A DNA stretch of 64,000 nt from Fictibacillus terranigra (GTDB lineage Bacteria; Bacillota; Bacilli; Bacillales; Fictibacillaceae). This document shows, one piece after another, positions 52,987 to 61,076 of this stretch. The notes beneath the pieces are model-generated. The model saw nothing but the letters and a program-made list of their open reading frames with translations, did no database searches and was not told the DNA's origin. Location of the stretch: assembly GCF_030412265.1 (NCBI RefSeq), contig NZ_JAUHLN010000009.1, positions 1-64,000 on the forward strand, read 5' to 3'. Positions within the stretch are counted from its first letter, which is position 1. Each line of letters begins with the position of its first letter. Made by a program: the position numbers and the translations under genes.

Positions 52987-53952
52987 ATGAGTAAAGAAAT
53001 TGTCCGGACTGTCCTTGGGGACATTCCCAGTACGGAGCTTGGGATCGTTTATGCTCATGAGCACCTGATCATTCAAGGCGGACTTGGCGTTATGAAGAAA
53101 AGTGATTTGCGGCTTGACAGTATAGATAAATCCATAGAGGAGGTAGAGGAATGTAAACAAGCAGGAGCCCAGACATTTGTTGACTTCATGCCCCTCGACT
53201 GCGGGAGGAATCCATTAGCCCTGGTTGAAATTGCGAATCGAACAAAAACACACATTATCGCAGCGACGGGCTTCCACAAGCCTATGTATTATGATGACCT
53301 TCACTGGATTTATCATTATTCTATCGATCAAATCACGGATCTTCTCATAAAAGAGTGCGAAGAGGGGATGGATCGATATAGCTACAATGGTCCGTTAATT
53401 GAACGAATACAAGCGAAGGCTGGTGTACTTAAGGGAGCCTCTGATTACAATGTGACGACGCCGGTTTCGAAAAAATTGTTCGAAGCGGTAGCTTTGGCTC
53501 ATCTGGAAACAGGTGTCCCTATTGCCACACACACAGAGCATGGTACGTGCGGGATGGAACAAGTGGAGCTTCTGTCGGGGTTTGGGGTGAAACCCGAAAA
53601 TGTGATCATTTGCCACATGGATCGAAATCCTGATCTGTTCGTCCATAAGGAACTGGCTCGTACAGGATGTTACATCGAATACGATAATGCTACGCGGATC
53701 AAATATCATTCGGATAGTCACACGGTTCAGTTAATTATGAAAATGATCGAGTCAGGATTTGGGGACAAGCTTTTACTCGGCACGGATTTTGCTCTTCGCA
53801 GCTACTGGAAAGCTTACGGTGGAGGACCTGGTATGGCCTACCTCTTGAAATCATTTGTTCCGAGGTTAAAGGAAGAAGGAATCCCCGAAGATATGTTGTC
53901 ACGTATTCTAAGAGAAAACCCTCAAAAAGCGTACGCTATTCGGACGTTCTGA
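52987..53952 (+). CDS. Phosphotriesterase-related (PTE/PLL family) metallohydrolase
   Basis: Amidohydrolase-superfamily TIM barrel of 321 aa. Metal ligands are visible: H24 and H26 in VYAHEHL, later THTEHGTCG and ICHMDRNPD, and the catalytic Asp in LLLGTDFALRS (about 262). The usual carboxylated Lys region reads IQAKAGVLKGAS. ATG 52987 is preferred (GAGGAGGG upstream). Natural activities in this family are mostly lactonases, including sugar and phosphosugar lactones, so it may open a lactone produced by the oxidoreductases of this operon. Confidence 0.88.
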   Translation: MSKEIVRTVLGDIPSTELGIVYAHEHLIIQGGLGVMKKSDLRLDSIDKSIEEVEECKQAGAQTFVDFMPLDCGRNPLALVEIANRTKTHIIAATGFHKPMYYDDLHWIYHYSIDQITDLLIKECEEGMDRYSYNGPLIERIQAKAGVLKGASDYNVTTPVSKKLFEAVALAHLETGVPIATHTEHGTCGMEQVELLSGFGVKPENVIICHMDRNPDLFVHKELARTGCYIEYDNATRIKYHSDSHTVQLIMKMIESGFGDKLLLGTDFALRSYWKAYGGGPGMAYLLKSFVPRLKEEGIPEDMLSRILRENPQKAYAIRTF

Positions 53953-53965
53953 AAGAAGTGATGGG

Positions 53966-54742
53966 ATGAATGTTAAAGACAAAGTAGCCGTTATCATAGG
54001 AGGAACAGGCGGAATTGGTTTGGAAACAGCAACGCAAATGGCCAAACATGGAGCTAAGGTCATCATCACGGGCCGAACCAAGGATAGGACAACGACAGCG
54101 GCAGAAGAAGTAATGAAAAGGGAAGGGGCTATTATTGTCCCCATTCATGGAGATGCCACATGTGCCAGCGATGTTGAGAATATTTTTTCAAAAACGATGG
54201 ATCAGTTTGGAAGGGTGGATGTTCTCGTTCACGTGGCGGGAATCAGCGGGCGAAAGTGGGGAGACGGACCTCTTGATGAGTGCAGCGAAGAGGGCTTTGA
54301 TGTCGTCATGAACGCCAATCTGAAAAGTGTATATCTGACCAATCATTTCGCGTTGCAAGTGATGAAGAAACAGCGAAATGGTTCGATTATTAATATATCT
54401 TCGGTTCTGGGCTTGGTTGGCACACAAGCGCATTTTACAACACATGCCTATGCTGCAAGCAGAGGTGCAGTGATTGCCATGAGCCGTTCTGCCGCTGTTT
54501 ATTATGCCAAAGATCATATTCGCATTAATGTTGTCAGTCCAGGTTTATTAGATACACCGATGTCCCAGAGGGCAATCAATGATGAGGTGATTATGGATGC
54601 ACTCACCTATTTTCAGCCGCTCGCTCCACATGTCGGTTATCCAAATGACGTGGCACAGGCCATTATGTTCCTTGCATCCGATGAAGCGAAATTTGTCACG
54701 GGCATTACCCTGCCTGTTGATGGTGGATGGACTGCGCAGTAG
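53966..54742 (+). CDS. SDR-family oxidoreductase
   Basis: Classical SDR of 258 aa. Cofactor motif GGTGGIGLETATQMA (residues 12-26), HVAG in place of NNAG, catalytic Ser in INISSVLG, YAASR as the YxxxK segment with Lys replaced by Arg (AYAASRGAVIAMSR), C-terminus LPVDGGWTAQ. The K-to-R change at the catalytic lysine is unusual. ATG 53966 lies 13 nt after the PTE gene. Confidence 0.87.
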   Translation: MNVKDKVAVIIGGTGGIGLETATQMAKHGAKVIITGRTKDRTTTAAEEVMKREGAIIVPIHGDATCASDVENIFSKTMDQFGRVDVLVHVAGISGRKWGDGPLDECSEEGFDVVMNANLKSVYLTNHFALQVMKKQRNGSIINISSVLGLVGTQAHFTTHAYAASRGAVIAMSRSAAVYYAKDHIRINVVSPGLLDTPMSQRAINDEVIMDALTYFQPLAPHVGYPNDVAQAIMFLASDEAKFVTGITLPVDGGWTAQ

Positions 54743-54773
54743 CCGCTATATACGATGAAGGAGAGGTTATCCA

Positions 54774-55568
54774 ATGGAAAACAGTAAAACAACTGCAAAA
54801 CCCATTGAGCTTGTATCAGATTATTTAGAAGGGGTTAAGCACATTGTAAGCAGGATTGAAAGTACCCAGATGGAAAACATCGAGCGGGCTGTTGACATTT
54901 GTGTACACAGTATACTAAATGATTGTGTCGTTCATTTATTTGGAAGCGGGCATTCCAGGATGGCAGTTGAAGAAATTTATCCGAGGTATGGAAGTTTCCC
55001 CGGCTTTCATCCCATGGTGGAGCTGTCATTAACCAATCATCATAATGTCGTTGGCAATAACGGCCAGAGACAAGCGATCTTTTTGGAAAATGTTGAAGGA
55101 TTTGGGGATGTGATTTTATCAAACTATCATTATAAGGCATATGACAGCATCATCCTCTTTTCCAACAGTGGAACGAGCAATGTGGTTGTGGATATCGCCC
55201 TGGGCATGAAAGAAAGGGAAATCCCTATCATTGCGGTCACATCACTGGCTCACAGCCAACTCGCCAAATCCAAGCACAGTTCTGGCAAAAAGCTTTATGA
55301 AATTGCAGACGTAACCATTGATAACTGTGCTGTGCCGGGTGATGCAATGGTGGAAATCGCAGGCCTGGAAACACCTGTAGGACCAGGTTCTACTATAGGG
55401 AATACCATCATTGTAAATACGATGAAATGCAAAATCGCAGAGAAATTAACGGCAAATGGAAAGCCGCCAAAAGTAATTACGAGTTCTTTGTTTGTAGGGG
55501 AGGAAGCATCGAAACGGCTGTTTGAGGAGTCTTATGAGGAATATTGGGCAACTACCCGCTATTTATAA
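54774..55568 (+). CDS. SIS-domain sugar isomerase-like protein
   Basis: Phosphosugar-binding SIS protein of 264 aa. The core reads VVHLFGSGHSRMAVEEIYPR (about 49-68) and SIILFSNSGTSNVVVDIALG (about 124-143), the two sugar-phosphate loops. Similar to the GmhA/SIS-5 proteins often encoded beside UTRA-GntR regulators. The stop is directly followed by the ATG of the GntR gene. It probably isomerises or binds a phosphosugar, or supplies the GntR effector. Confidence 0.87.
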   Translation: MENSKTTAKPIELVSDYLEGVKHIVSRIESTQMENIERAVDICVHSILNDCVVHLFGSGHSRMAVEEIYPRYGSFPGFHPMVELSLTNHHNVVGNNGQRQAIFLENVEGFGDVILSNYHYKAYDSIILFSNSGTSNVVVDIALGMKEREIPIIAVTSLAHSQLAKSKHSSGKKLYEIADVTIDNCAVPGDAMVEIAGLETPVGPGSTIGNTIIVNTMKCKIAEKLTANGKPPKVITSSLFVGEEASKRLFEESYEEYWATTRYL

Positions 55569-56297
55569 ATGAGAATTCAACTTGAAAGACAAAATCCCGT
55601 TCCTTTATATTATCAAATAACTAAAATTTTAGAGAAAGAAATAACAGAGGGCCTTTATAAGGCCGGTGATCATTTCTCAACAGAAATGGAACTGCAAAAG
55701 GACTTTAACGTAAGCAGAGCTACGATTCGTAAGGCGCTGGAACCTCTCGAGTCGAATGGTTTAATTTTCCGAGTGACAGGTAAGGGCATCTTTATCTCCC
55801 CCGTAAAGCTCAGTGTGGATCTGCCGAATTTATTAAGTTTTAGTGAAGAGATGGAAAAACGGGGAAAGAAGCCAAGCGCGAAGCTGTTAAGTGTGGAGGT
55901 AATTGATGCGCCTCATGTTGTGTCTGAGGCTCTGCAAATTGGTGAACGTGCGAAAACGATTGTCATTCGGAGGATTCGGCTTGGAGATGACATGCCCATC
56001 GTTTATTCAGACTCCTATCTTCCAGATCATATTGGTCTCACATTAAATGATGATTTCAGTGGATCACTGTATGAACTTCTTCATGTCATAACTGGAAGGC
56101 CAGTCGTTGAAGCTAAACATACGATTGAAGCTTCAATAGCCAATCAAGATATGGCTAGTTATTTAGATGTAAACGAAGGATTTCCTCTCTTAAGCTTTAG
56201 GAGAATAGGATATGATCCTTCTAGCCAGCCCATCGTTTACGAAACGGGTTTGGCACGTTCTGACAAGTATTCCTATGACATTTATTTAAAAAAATGA
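55569..56297 (+). CDS. GntR-family regulator, HutC/UTRA subfamily
   Basis: Regulator of 242 aa. Winged helix (about 8-68: STEMELQKDFNVSRATIRKA) plus UTRA domain (85-235). It starts at the base after the SIS stop (TAAATG), with no ribosome binding site of its own visible, so translation is probably coupled. Likely operator: the palindrome at 52904. A second regulator inside a LacI-controlled operon points to a second signal, probably a phosphosugar. Confidence 0.92.
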   Translation: MRIQLERQNPVPLYYQITKILEKEITEGLYKAGDHFSTEMELQKDFNVSRATIRKALEPLESNGLIFRVTGKGIFISPVKLSVDLPNLLSFSEEMEKRGKKPSAKLLSVEVIDAPHVVSEALQIGERAKTIVIRRIRLGDDMPIVYSDSYLPDHIGLTLNDDFSGSLYELLHVITGRPVVEAKHTIEASIANQDMASYLDVNEGFPLLSFRRIGYDPSSQPIVYETGLARSDKYSYDIYLKK

Positions 56298-56312
56298 GCC
56301 ATTAATAAAAAC

Positions 56313-57605
56313 ATGTGGGTGATAAATGTGGAGATGGAAAAAAGGAATACGGATGTGCTTGTTTTAGGGGGAGGGGCAGCAGGTGTAAACGCCTCTATTG
56401 CTGCCGCAAGACATGGGTTAGAGGTCGTTTTGATTGAATCCCAAGGTTGTCTCGGTGGTTCAAGAACGGCTGCCGGAGTAGATACCTTTTATGGGTTTTA
56501 TACACCAGGTGAGAATCAAAAACGCATAGTCGGAGGGATCCCGTGGGAAATCGCACAGAAGCTGTCTATTGAACATTCAAGTTTTGAAAGGCCGAATACG
56601 TATGGTGCAGGTACGGGCATTACGTATGATGTAGAGAAGCTGAAGATTACGTATGAGAATATGGTCCTAGAGGCTGGGGTTAAACTGTTGTTCCATACGT
56701 ATGCTTGTCAGGTAAACGTTGAAGATCATCATATCATGAGCGTCGTGATTGCAAACAAAAGCGGATTAACTGAAATATCAGCAAAATTTTATATTGATAC
56801 GACGGGGGACGGCGACATAGCGGCTCGCTCCGGCGCGCCATTTGACAAGGCGGATTCCGAAGACTTGCAATCTCTTACGACTATTTTCTTTATGGCGAAT
56901 GTTGATGTAGAAAAAGCGAAAAGTATTCCTCATCAAAAGATGGCTGATTTAATGAAGGAAGCGAATCGATCAGGCACATACAAACTTCCAAGAGAAGACG
57001 GATCGTGGCATAGGACACCGAACAAAGGTGTTATTCAATGTAATATGGTCCGAGTGTCCGGAGTGGATGCAACAGATCCATTTGCGCTGACTCTTGCTGA
57101 AGTAGAAGGGAGAAAACAAGCACAGGAGTATGCACGTTTTTTAAAAGAATATATCAGCGGATTTGAGCAGTCTTTTTTAATAGCAACGAGCCAGCATATC
57201 GGAGTTCGGGAGACAAGAAGAATTCTAGGAGAATATATTTTAACGGAGGAAGATGTTGTGCGGGGGGCCAAATTTGAAGATGCGATCGCTTGCTGCAGTG
57301 CTCCTGTAGAAGATCATCACTCAGGCAGCGGAACACGCTGGGCGTATGTTAAAGGGGATGGAATCTATCATATACCGTACAAATCACTTGTGCCGCAAAA
57401 TATTGAGAATCTAATTGTAGCCGGACGGTGCCTTTCTGCAACACATGGTGCTCAGGCATCTGCACGAAATTCCGCCCAATGCATGGCAATGGGACAGGCG
57501 GCAGGGGTTGCGGCAAGCCTTTGTGCAGAGGAAAATTCAAGCTTTCGCACATTAAATGTAAAGCGCTTGCAAAGAAGATTGCTAGAACAGCAGGCTATCA
57601 TTTGA
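56313..57605 (+). CDS. FAD-dependent oxidoreductase (FAD_oxidored family)
   Basis: Flavoprotein of about 425-430 aa. Rossmann VLVLGGGAAGVNASIAAARH (about 14-33), GCLGGSRTAAGVDTFYG (flavin loop), FYIDTTGDGDIAARSG, and the C-terminal NLIVAGRCLSATHGAQASAR. This family contains many enzymes of unknown substrate near glycoside genes. The start is unclear: ATG 56313 lacks a site, and GTG 56328 or ATG 56334 are alternatives. It adds to the redox enzymes of the operon. Confidence 0.87.
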   Translation: MWVINVEMEKRNTDVLVLGGGAAGVNASIAAARHGLEVVLIESQGCLGGSRTAAGVDTFYGFYTPGENQKRIVGGIPWEIAQKLSIEHSSFERPNTYGAGTGITYDVEKLKITYENMVLEAGVKLLFHTYACQVNVEDHHIMSVVIANKSGLTEISAKFYIDTTGDGDIAARSGAPFDKADSEDLQSLTTIFFMANVDVEKAKSIPHQKMADLMKEANRSGTYKLPREDGSWHRTPNKGVIQCNMVRVSGVDATDPFALTLAEVEGRKQAQEYARFLKEYISGFEQSFLIATSQHIGVRETRRILGEYILTEEDVVRGAKFEDAIACCSAPVEDHHSGSGTRWAYVKGDGIYHIPYKSLVPQNIENLIVAGRCLSATHGAQASARNSAQCMAMGQAAGVAASLCAEENSSFRTLNVKRLQRRLLEQQAII

Positions 57606-57644
57606 AAGGGATGGTTGAATCCTCCTAATAAAGGAGCAATTAGA

Positions 57645-58631
57645 ATGATGGACTATTTTATCGGCATTGACTTGGGTGGAACGAATATTAAAGCAGTTGT
57701 CGTAGATAGGGAAGGGACTTTGATTTTCAAAAAGCAGGCTCCGACTATGGCTACTTTAGGCATTGATCATGTTATTCAACAAATTGCGAAGCTCATTATC
57801 GAATGTAGCAAGTATAAAAGCCACATTAAAGGAGCGGGTGTCACGGTGCCAGGAGTTCTCAATCTGCAGGATGGGATGGTAGAACTTATGCCAAATTTCC
57901 CGCACCAATGGAAAGGCGTTCGCCTAAAAGAGAAACTGGAGCACGCAACGAGTTTACCGATCTATCTGCTGAATGATGCCCGGGCTGCCGCTTTTGGCGA
58001 GAAAAAATTTGGATCCGGAAGGCCATATGAACATTTTGTTTGTATGGTGATCGGCACTGGCGTAGGTGGAGGCATTGTCTCGAACGGCGTTTTATTAATG
58101 GGCAGCAGAGGAGTAGCAGGAGAAATTGGGCATCAGGTGGTCGATCCCAAGGGACCAGAATGCGGGTGCGGCAATGCAGGATGTTTAGAGACGATGGCAA
58201 GTGGACCTGCCATTAGTGCAGAGGCGATCCGCTATATCAAACAGGGCATCCCTACCAAGATGCGTGACCTTGTTAACGGCGACTTAAATCAAGTAACACC
58301 AGAAATCGTGAATGAAGCAGCAGAACATGGTGATCGATCTGCCATTACAATCCTTGAAAATACGGCTGCAACGATTTGCAGGGCGATCTTAAATGTAATC
58401 GCGATATTAAATCCAGAAGCTATTATTTTAGGTGGCGGTGTTGGACAATCAGATTTCCTCATTAATAAAATTACTGATCAATTACATCATAAAAAGATAT
58501 TATTTCCAGCATCACTAGGAAGTGTTCAAATCGTTAAAGCTCATTTTAATCACCTCGCCGGTTCTATTGGGGCGGCAGCCTGGACCATGGACAATTTGAC
58601 AAGAGAGCAAAAGGAGCTAACGATCAATTAA
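57645..58631 (+). CDS. ROK-family sugar kinase
   Basis: Hexokinase-like ATPase of 328 aa. ATP motif GIDLGGTNIKAVVVD (residues 7-21), LPIYLLNDARAAAFGE, GTGVGGGIVSNG, the substrate-His region GEIGHQVVD and the ROK zinc motif CGCGNAGCLE. ATG 57645 follows AAAGGAG; the frame opens upstream at 57615 without a site. It would phosphorylate glucose, or another hexose, released in this pathway. Confidence 0.92.
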   Translation: MMDYFIGIDLGGTNIKAVVVDREGTLIFKKQAPTMATLGIDHVIQQIAKLIIECSKYKSHIKGAGVTVPGVLNLQDGMVELMPNFPHQWKGVRLKEKLEHATSLPIYLLNDARAAAFGEKKFGSGRPYEHFVCMVIGTGVGGGIVSNGVLLMGSRGVAGEIGHQVVDPKGPECGCGNAGCLETMASGPAISAEAIRYIKQGIPTKMRDLVNGDLNQVTPEIVNEAAEHGDRSAITILENTAATICRAILNVIAILNPEAIILGGGVGQSDFLINKITDQLHHKKILFPASLGSVQIVKAHFNHLAGSIGAAAWTMDNLTREQKELTIN

Positions 58632-58683
58632 CTATTTCATTAACCGTTACTACACATTAAAACAATCAATAGGAGGGAGACAA

Positions 58684-59775
58684 ATGGAAGTAGGCATTGC
58701 GATTTTAGGATCTGGTTTTGTTTCGGATTTTTACATGAATGGTCTTAAAGAAGTGGTCGGCCATAAAGTGGTTGTGAACTATTCGAGGAGTGAAAAGAGA
58801 GCTAAACAATTTGCTGAACAATGGAATATTCCCAATTGGACAAGCAACATGGAGGAGGCAGTTAAGCGGGAGGATGTCCAGTTAGTGCTCATCGGACTGC
58901 CCAATGATGTACATCTGCAAGCTACTCGAACAGCAGCCAATGCAAAGAAGAATGTAGTTTGTACAAAACCGCTTGGCCGGAATGCAGCAGAAGCAAAGGA
59001 AATGCTGGATCTGGTTAAGAAAGCCGGCGTTTTACACGGGTATGCGGAAACTGAAGTCTTTTCTCCGGCAGTCATTCGTGTAAGAGAATTAATTGAGGCA
59101 GGCGGGATCGGAAATATTTTCTCGCTGCGCTCGCGTGAAGCCCATTCGGGCCCGCACGCACCGCAATTTTGGGACCCTGAAAAAACAGGCGGCGGCGCGC
59201 TGATGGATATGGGCTGTCATATGTTTGAAGCATTTCGTTACTTTTTGGGCAAAGAGAACAAACCGGTCGAATGCATTGCCTGGGGTGACAACTTGGTTCA
59301 TAAAGAAAAAACTACGGCCGAAGACAATGCGGTCGCAATGATCCGTTTTGAATCCGGTGCCGTGGGTGTAGCCGAAGTGTCCTGGGCGGCACTTGGAGGA
59401 ATGGATCTTCGCAATGAAGTGTATGGAGACAAAGGATCAGCATTTACAGATATTACAAGGGGAACCCCGATTCGTGCATTTACAACAGGATCGGCGGGGT
59501 ACGTCATGGAGAAAGCAACAACCGATAACGGATGGATTTTCCCTGTCCCTGATGAAGCACGCGTTTATGGCTATCATGAAGAAATGAAACATTTTGTGGA
59601 GTGTATCGCGGAAAATAAAATGCCACGCGAGACGTATGAAGACGGTTATACTGTGAATCAGATCATGGACGCGTGTTACAAATCGATGAAAACGAAAAAG
59701 TGGGAAAAAATCGAGATTTCAGGAACGGTCAGCGAGAAAAACAGCAGGGAAAGAGAGACGATCAAAAACGGTTAA
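58684..59775 (+). CDS. Gfo/Idh/MocA-family oxidoreductase
   Basis: A 363-aa oxidoreductase: Rossmann GIAILGSGFVSDFYMNGLKE, catalytic-lysine motif VVCTKPLGRNAAEAKEML (CTKP rather than CEKP), and HSGPHAPQFWDPEKTGGGAL with the DMGCHMFEAF metal-like/substrate segment. AGGAGGG precedes ATG 58684. It is the second of three Gfo/Idh proteins in this locus. Confidence 0.9.
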   Translation: MEVGIAILGSGFVSDFYMNGLKEVVGHKVVVNYSRSEKRAKQFAEQWNIPNWTSNMEEAVKREDVQLVLIGLPNDVHLQATRTAANAKKNVVCTKPLGRNAAEAKEMLDLVKKAGVLHGYAETEVFSPAVIRVRELIEAGGIGNIFSLRSREAHSGPHAPQFWDPEKTGGGALMDMGCHMFEAFRYFLGKENKPVECIAWGDNLVHKEKTTAEDNAVAMIRFESGAVGVAEVSWAALGGMDLRNEVYGDKGSAFTDITRGTPIRAFTTGSAGYVMEKATTDNGWIFPVPDEARVYGYHEEMKHFVECIAENKMPRETYEDGYTVNQIMDACYKSMKTKKWEKIEISGTVSEKNSRERETIKNG

Positions 59776-59822
59776 GGAAATGAAAGCAGATAAGTTCCCA
59801 AGAGTAAAGGAGTGATTGATGT

Positions 59823-61076
59823 ATGAAGCAAAGCAAATCATTGGTTATCCCTCGGCTTTCGGTCATGATGTTTCTGGAGTTTTTTGTATGGGGTGCTTGG
59901 TATGTTACGGCAGGCCTCGTATTAACGAAATTTAATTTATCCTCTATTATCGGTACATTTTTCTCAATGGGAGCCATTGCGGCGATTATATCACCTTTTT
60001 TCCTCGGAATGGTTGTGGACCGCTTTTTTCCCTCAGAGAAAGTGCTTTCGGTCCTACATTTAATGGGGGCTATCTTATTATGGCTTATGCCAGACCAGAT
60101 ACAAGCTGGAAACGAATCAGCCATTTTGTGGATTCTATTTATTTATATGCTCTGCTTTATGCCAACCCTTGCACTTACCAATAACGTAGCCTTCCAAAAC
60201 ATAAAAAATGGTGAGAAGAGCTTTCCGATCATCCGGGTCTTTGGCACTATCGGCTGGATTGTAGCTGGACTTGTGATTGGACAATTAGGCTTTTCCGACA
60301 ACGTCATCATTTTTAACATTGCTGCCGGAATGTCAGTTCTTTTATCTCTTTATAGTCTGACATTGCCTCATACCCCTGCACCGGACAAAGGGAAACCATT
60401 ATCGATAAGGGATATTCTTTGTTTAGATGCGTTAGGAATGTTAAAAGACAAAAACTATTTAGTTTTCATTATTTGTTCCATGTTGATTTGTATCCCGTTG
60501 GCTGCCTATTACTCCTTTACTGCACCGTTTTTGGGAGCAGCAGGTATCAAGAACGTGGCTGGAATTATGACCATTGGCCAAATGTCAGAAACTATTTTTA
60601 TGATTTTAATCCCATTATTTATCCGTCGACTCGGTGTTAAATATATGCTTTTAGTTGGTATGCTGGCCTGGACACTGCGTTATGTACTGTTTGGCTTGGG
60701 TGCACCTAATGAAATCCTTATGTTTATGGTTTTAGGTATTGCTCTTCATGGAATCTGTTACGATTTCTTTTTTGTTACCGGTTTTATTTACGCGGAGAAG
60801 AAAGCGAATCATAAAATGAAAGGCCAAGCGCAAAGCTTGTTGATTTTCTTCACTCAAGGAATTGGAATGTACTTTGGTGCCCTTATCGCAGGTAAGTTTT
60901 TCAATTCAACGGTCACTAGAACGGGAACAGAAGCATTAACGCAATGGCAATCCTTCTGGTTAATCCCTTCCATAGGCGCATTGGTAATTGGAATCATTTT
61001 CTTGCTTTTTTTTAAGAAGGAGCAGAAATCTGCCAATATTGATGTAAGTAAATTAAATGTTGGAGGAGACCTATGA
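59823..61076 (+). CDS. NupG-like MFS symporter (nucleoside:H+ symporter family)
   Basis: Twelve-helix transporter of 417 aa with the N-terminal pattern of NupG/XapB (LSVMMFLEFFVWGAWYVTAG), VDRFFPSEKVL after helix 2, and a long membrane-bound C-half. AAAGGAGTG precedes it. In glycoside operons such carriers are likely to move sugars or glycosides instead of nucleosides. The stop overlaps the GH35 start (ATGA), showing coupling. Confidence 0.85.
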   Translation: MKQSKSLVIPRLSVMMFLEFFVWGAWYVTAGLVLTKFNLSSIIGTFFSMGAIAAIISPFFLGMVVDRFFPSEKVLSVLHLMGAILLWLMPDQIQAGNESAILWILFIYMLCFMPTLALTNNVAFQNIKNGEKSFPIIRVFGTIGWIVAGLVIGQLGFSDNVIIFNIAAGMSVLLSLYSLTLPHTPAPDKGKPLSIRDILCLDALGMLKDKNYLVFIICSMLICIPLAAYYSFTAPFLGAAGIKNVAGIMTIGQMSETIFMILIPLFIRRLGVKYMLLVGMLAWTLRYVLFGLGAPNEILMFMVLGIALHGICYDFFFVTGFIYAEKKANHKMKGQAQSLLIFFTQGIGMYFGALIAGKFFNSTVTRTGTEALTQWQSFWLIPSIGALVIGIIFLLFFKKEQKSANIDVSKLNVGGDL

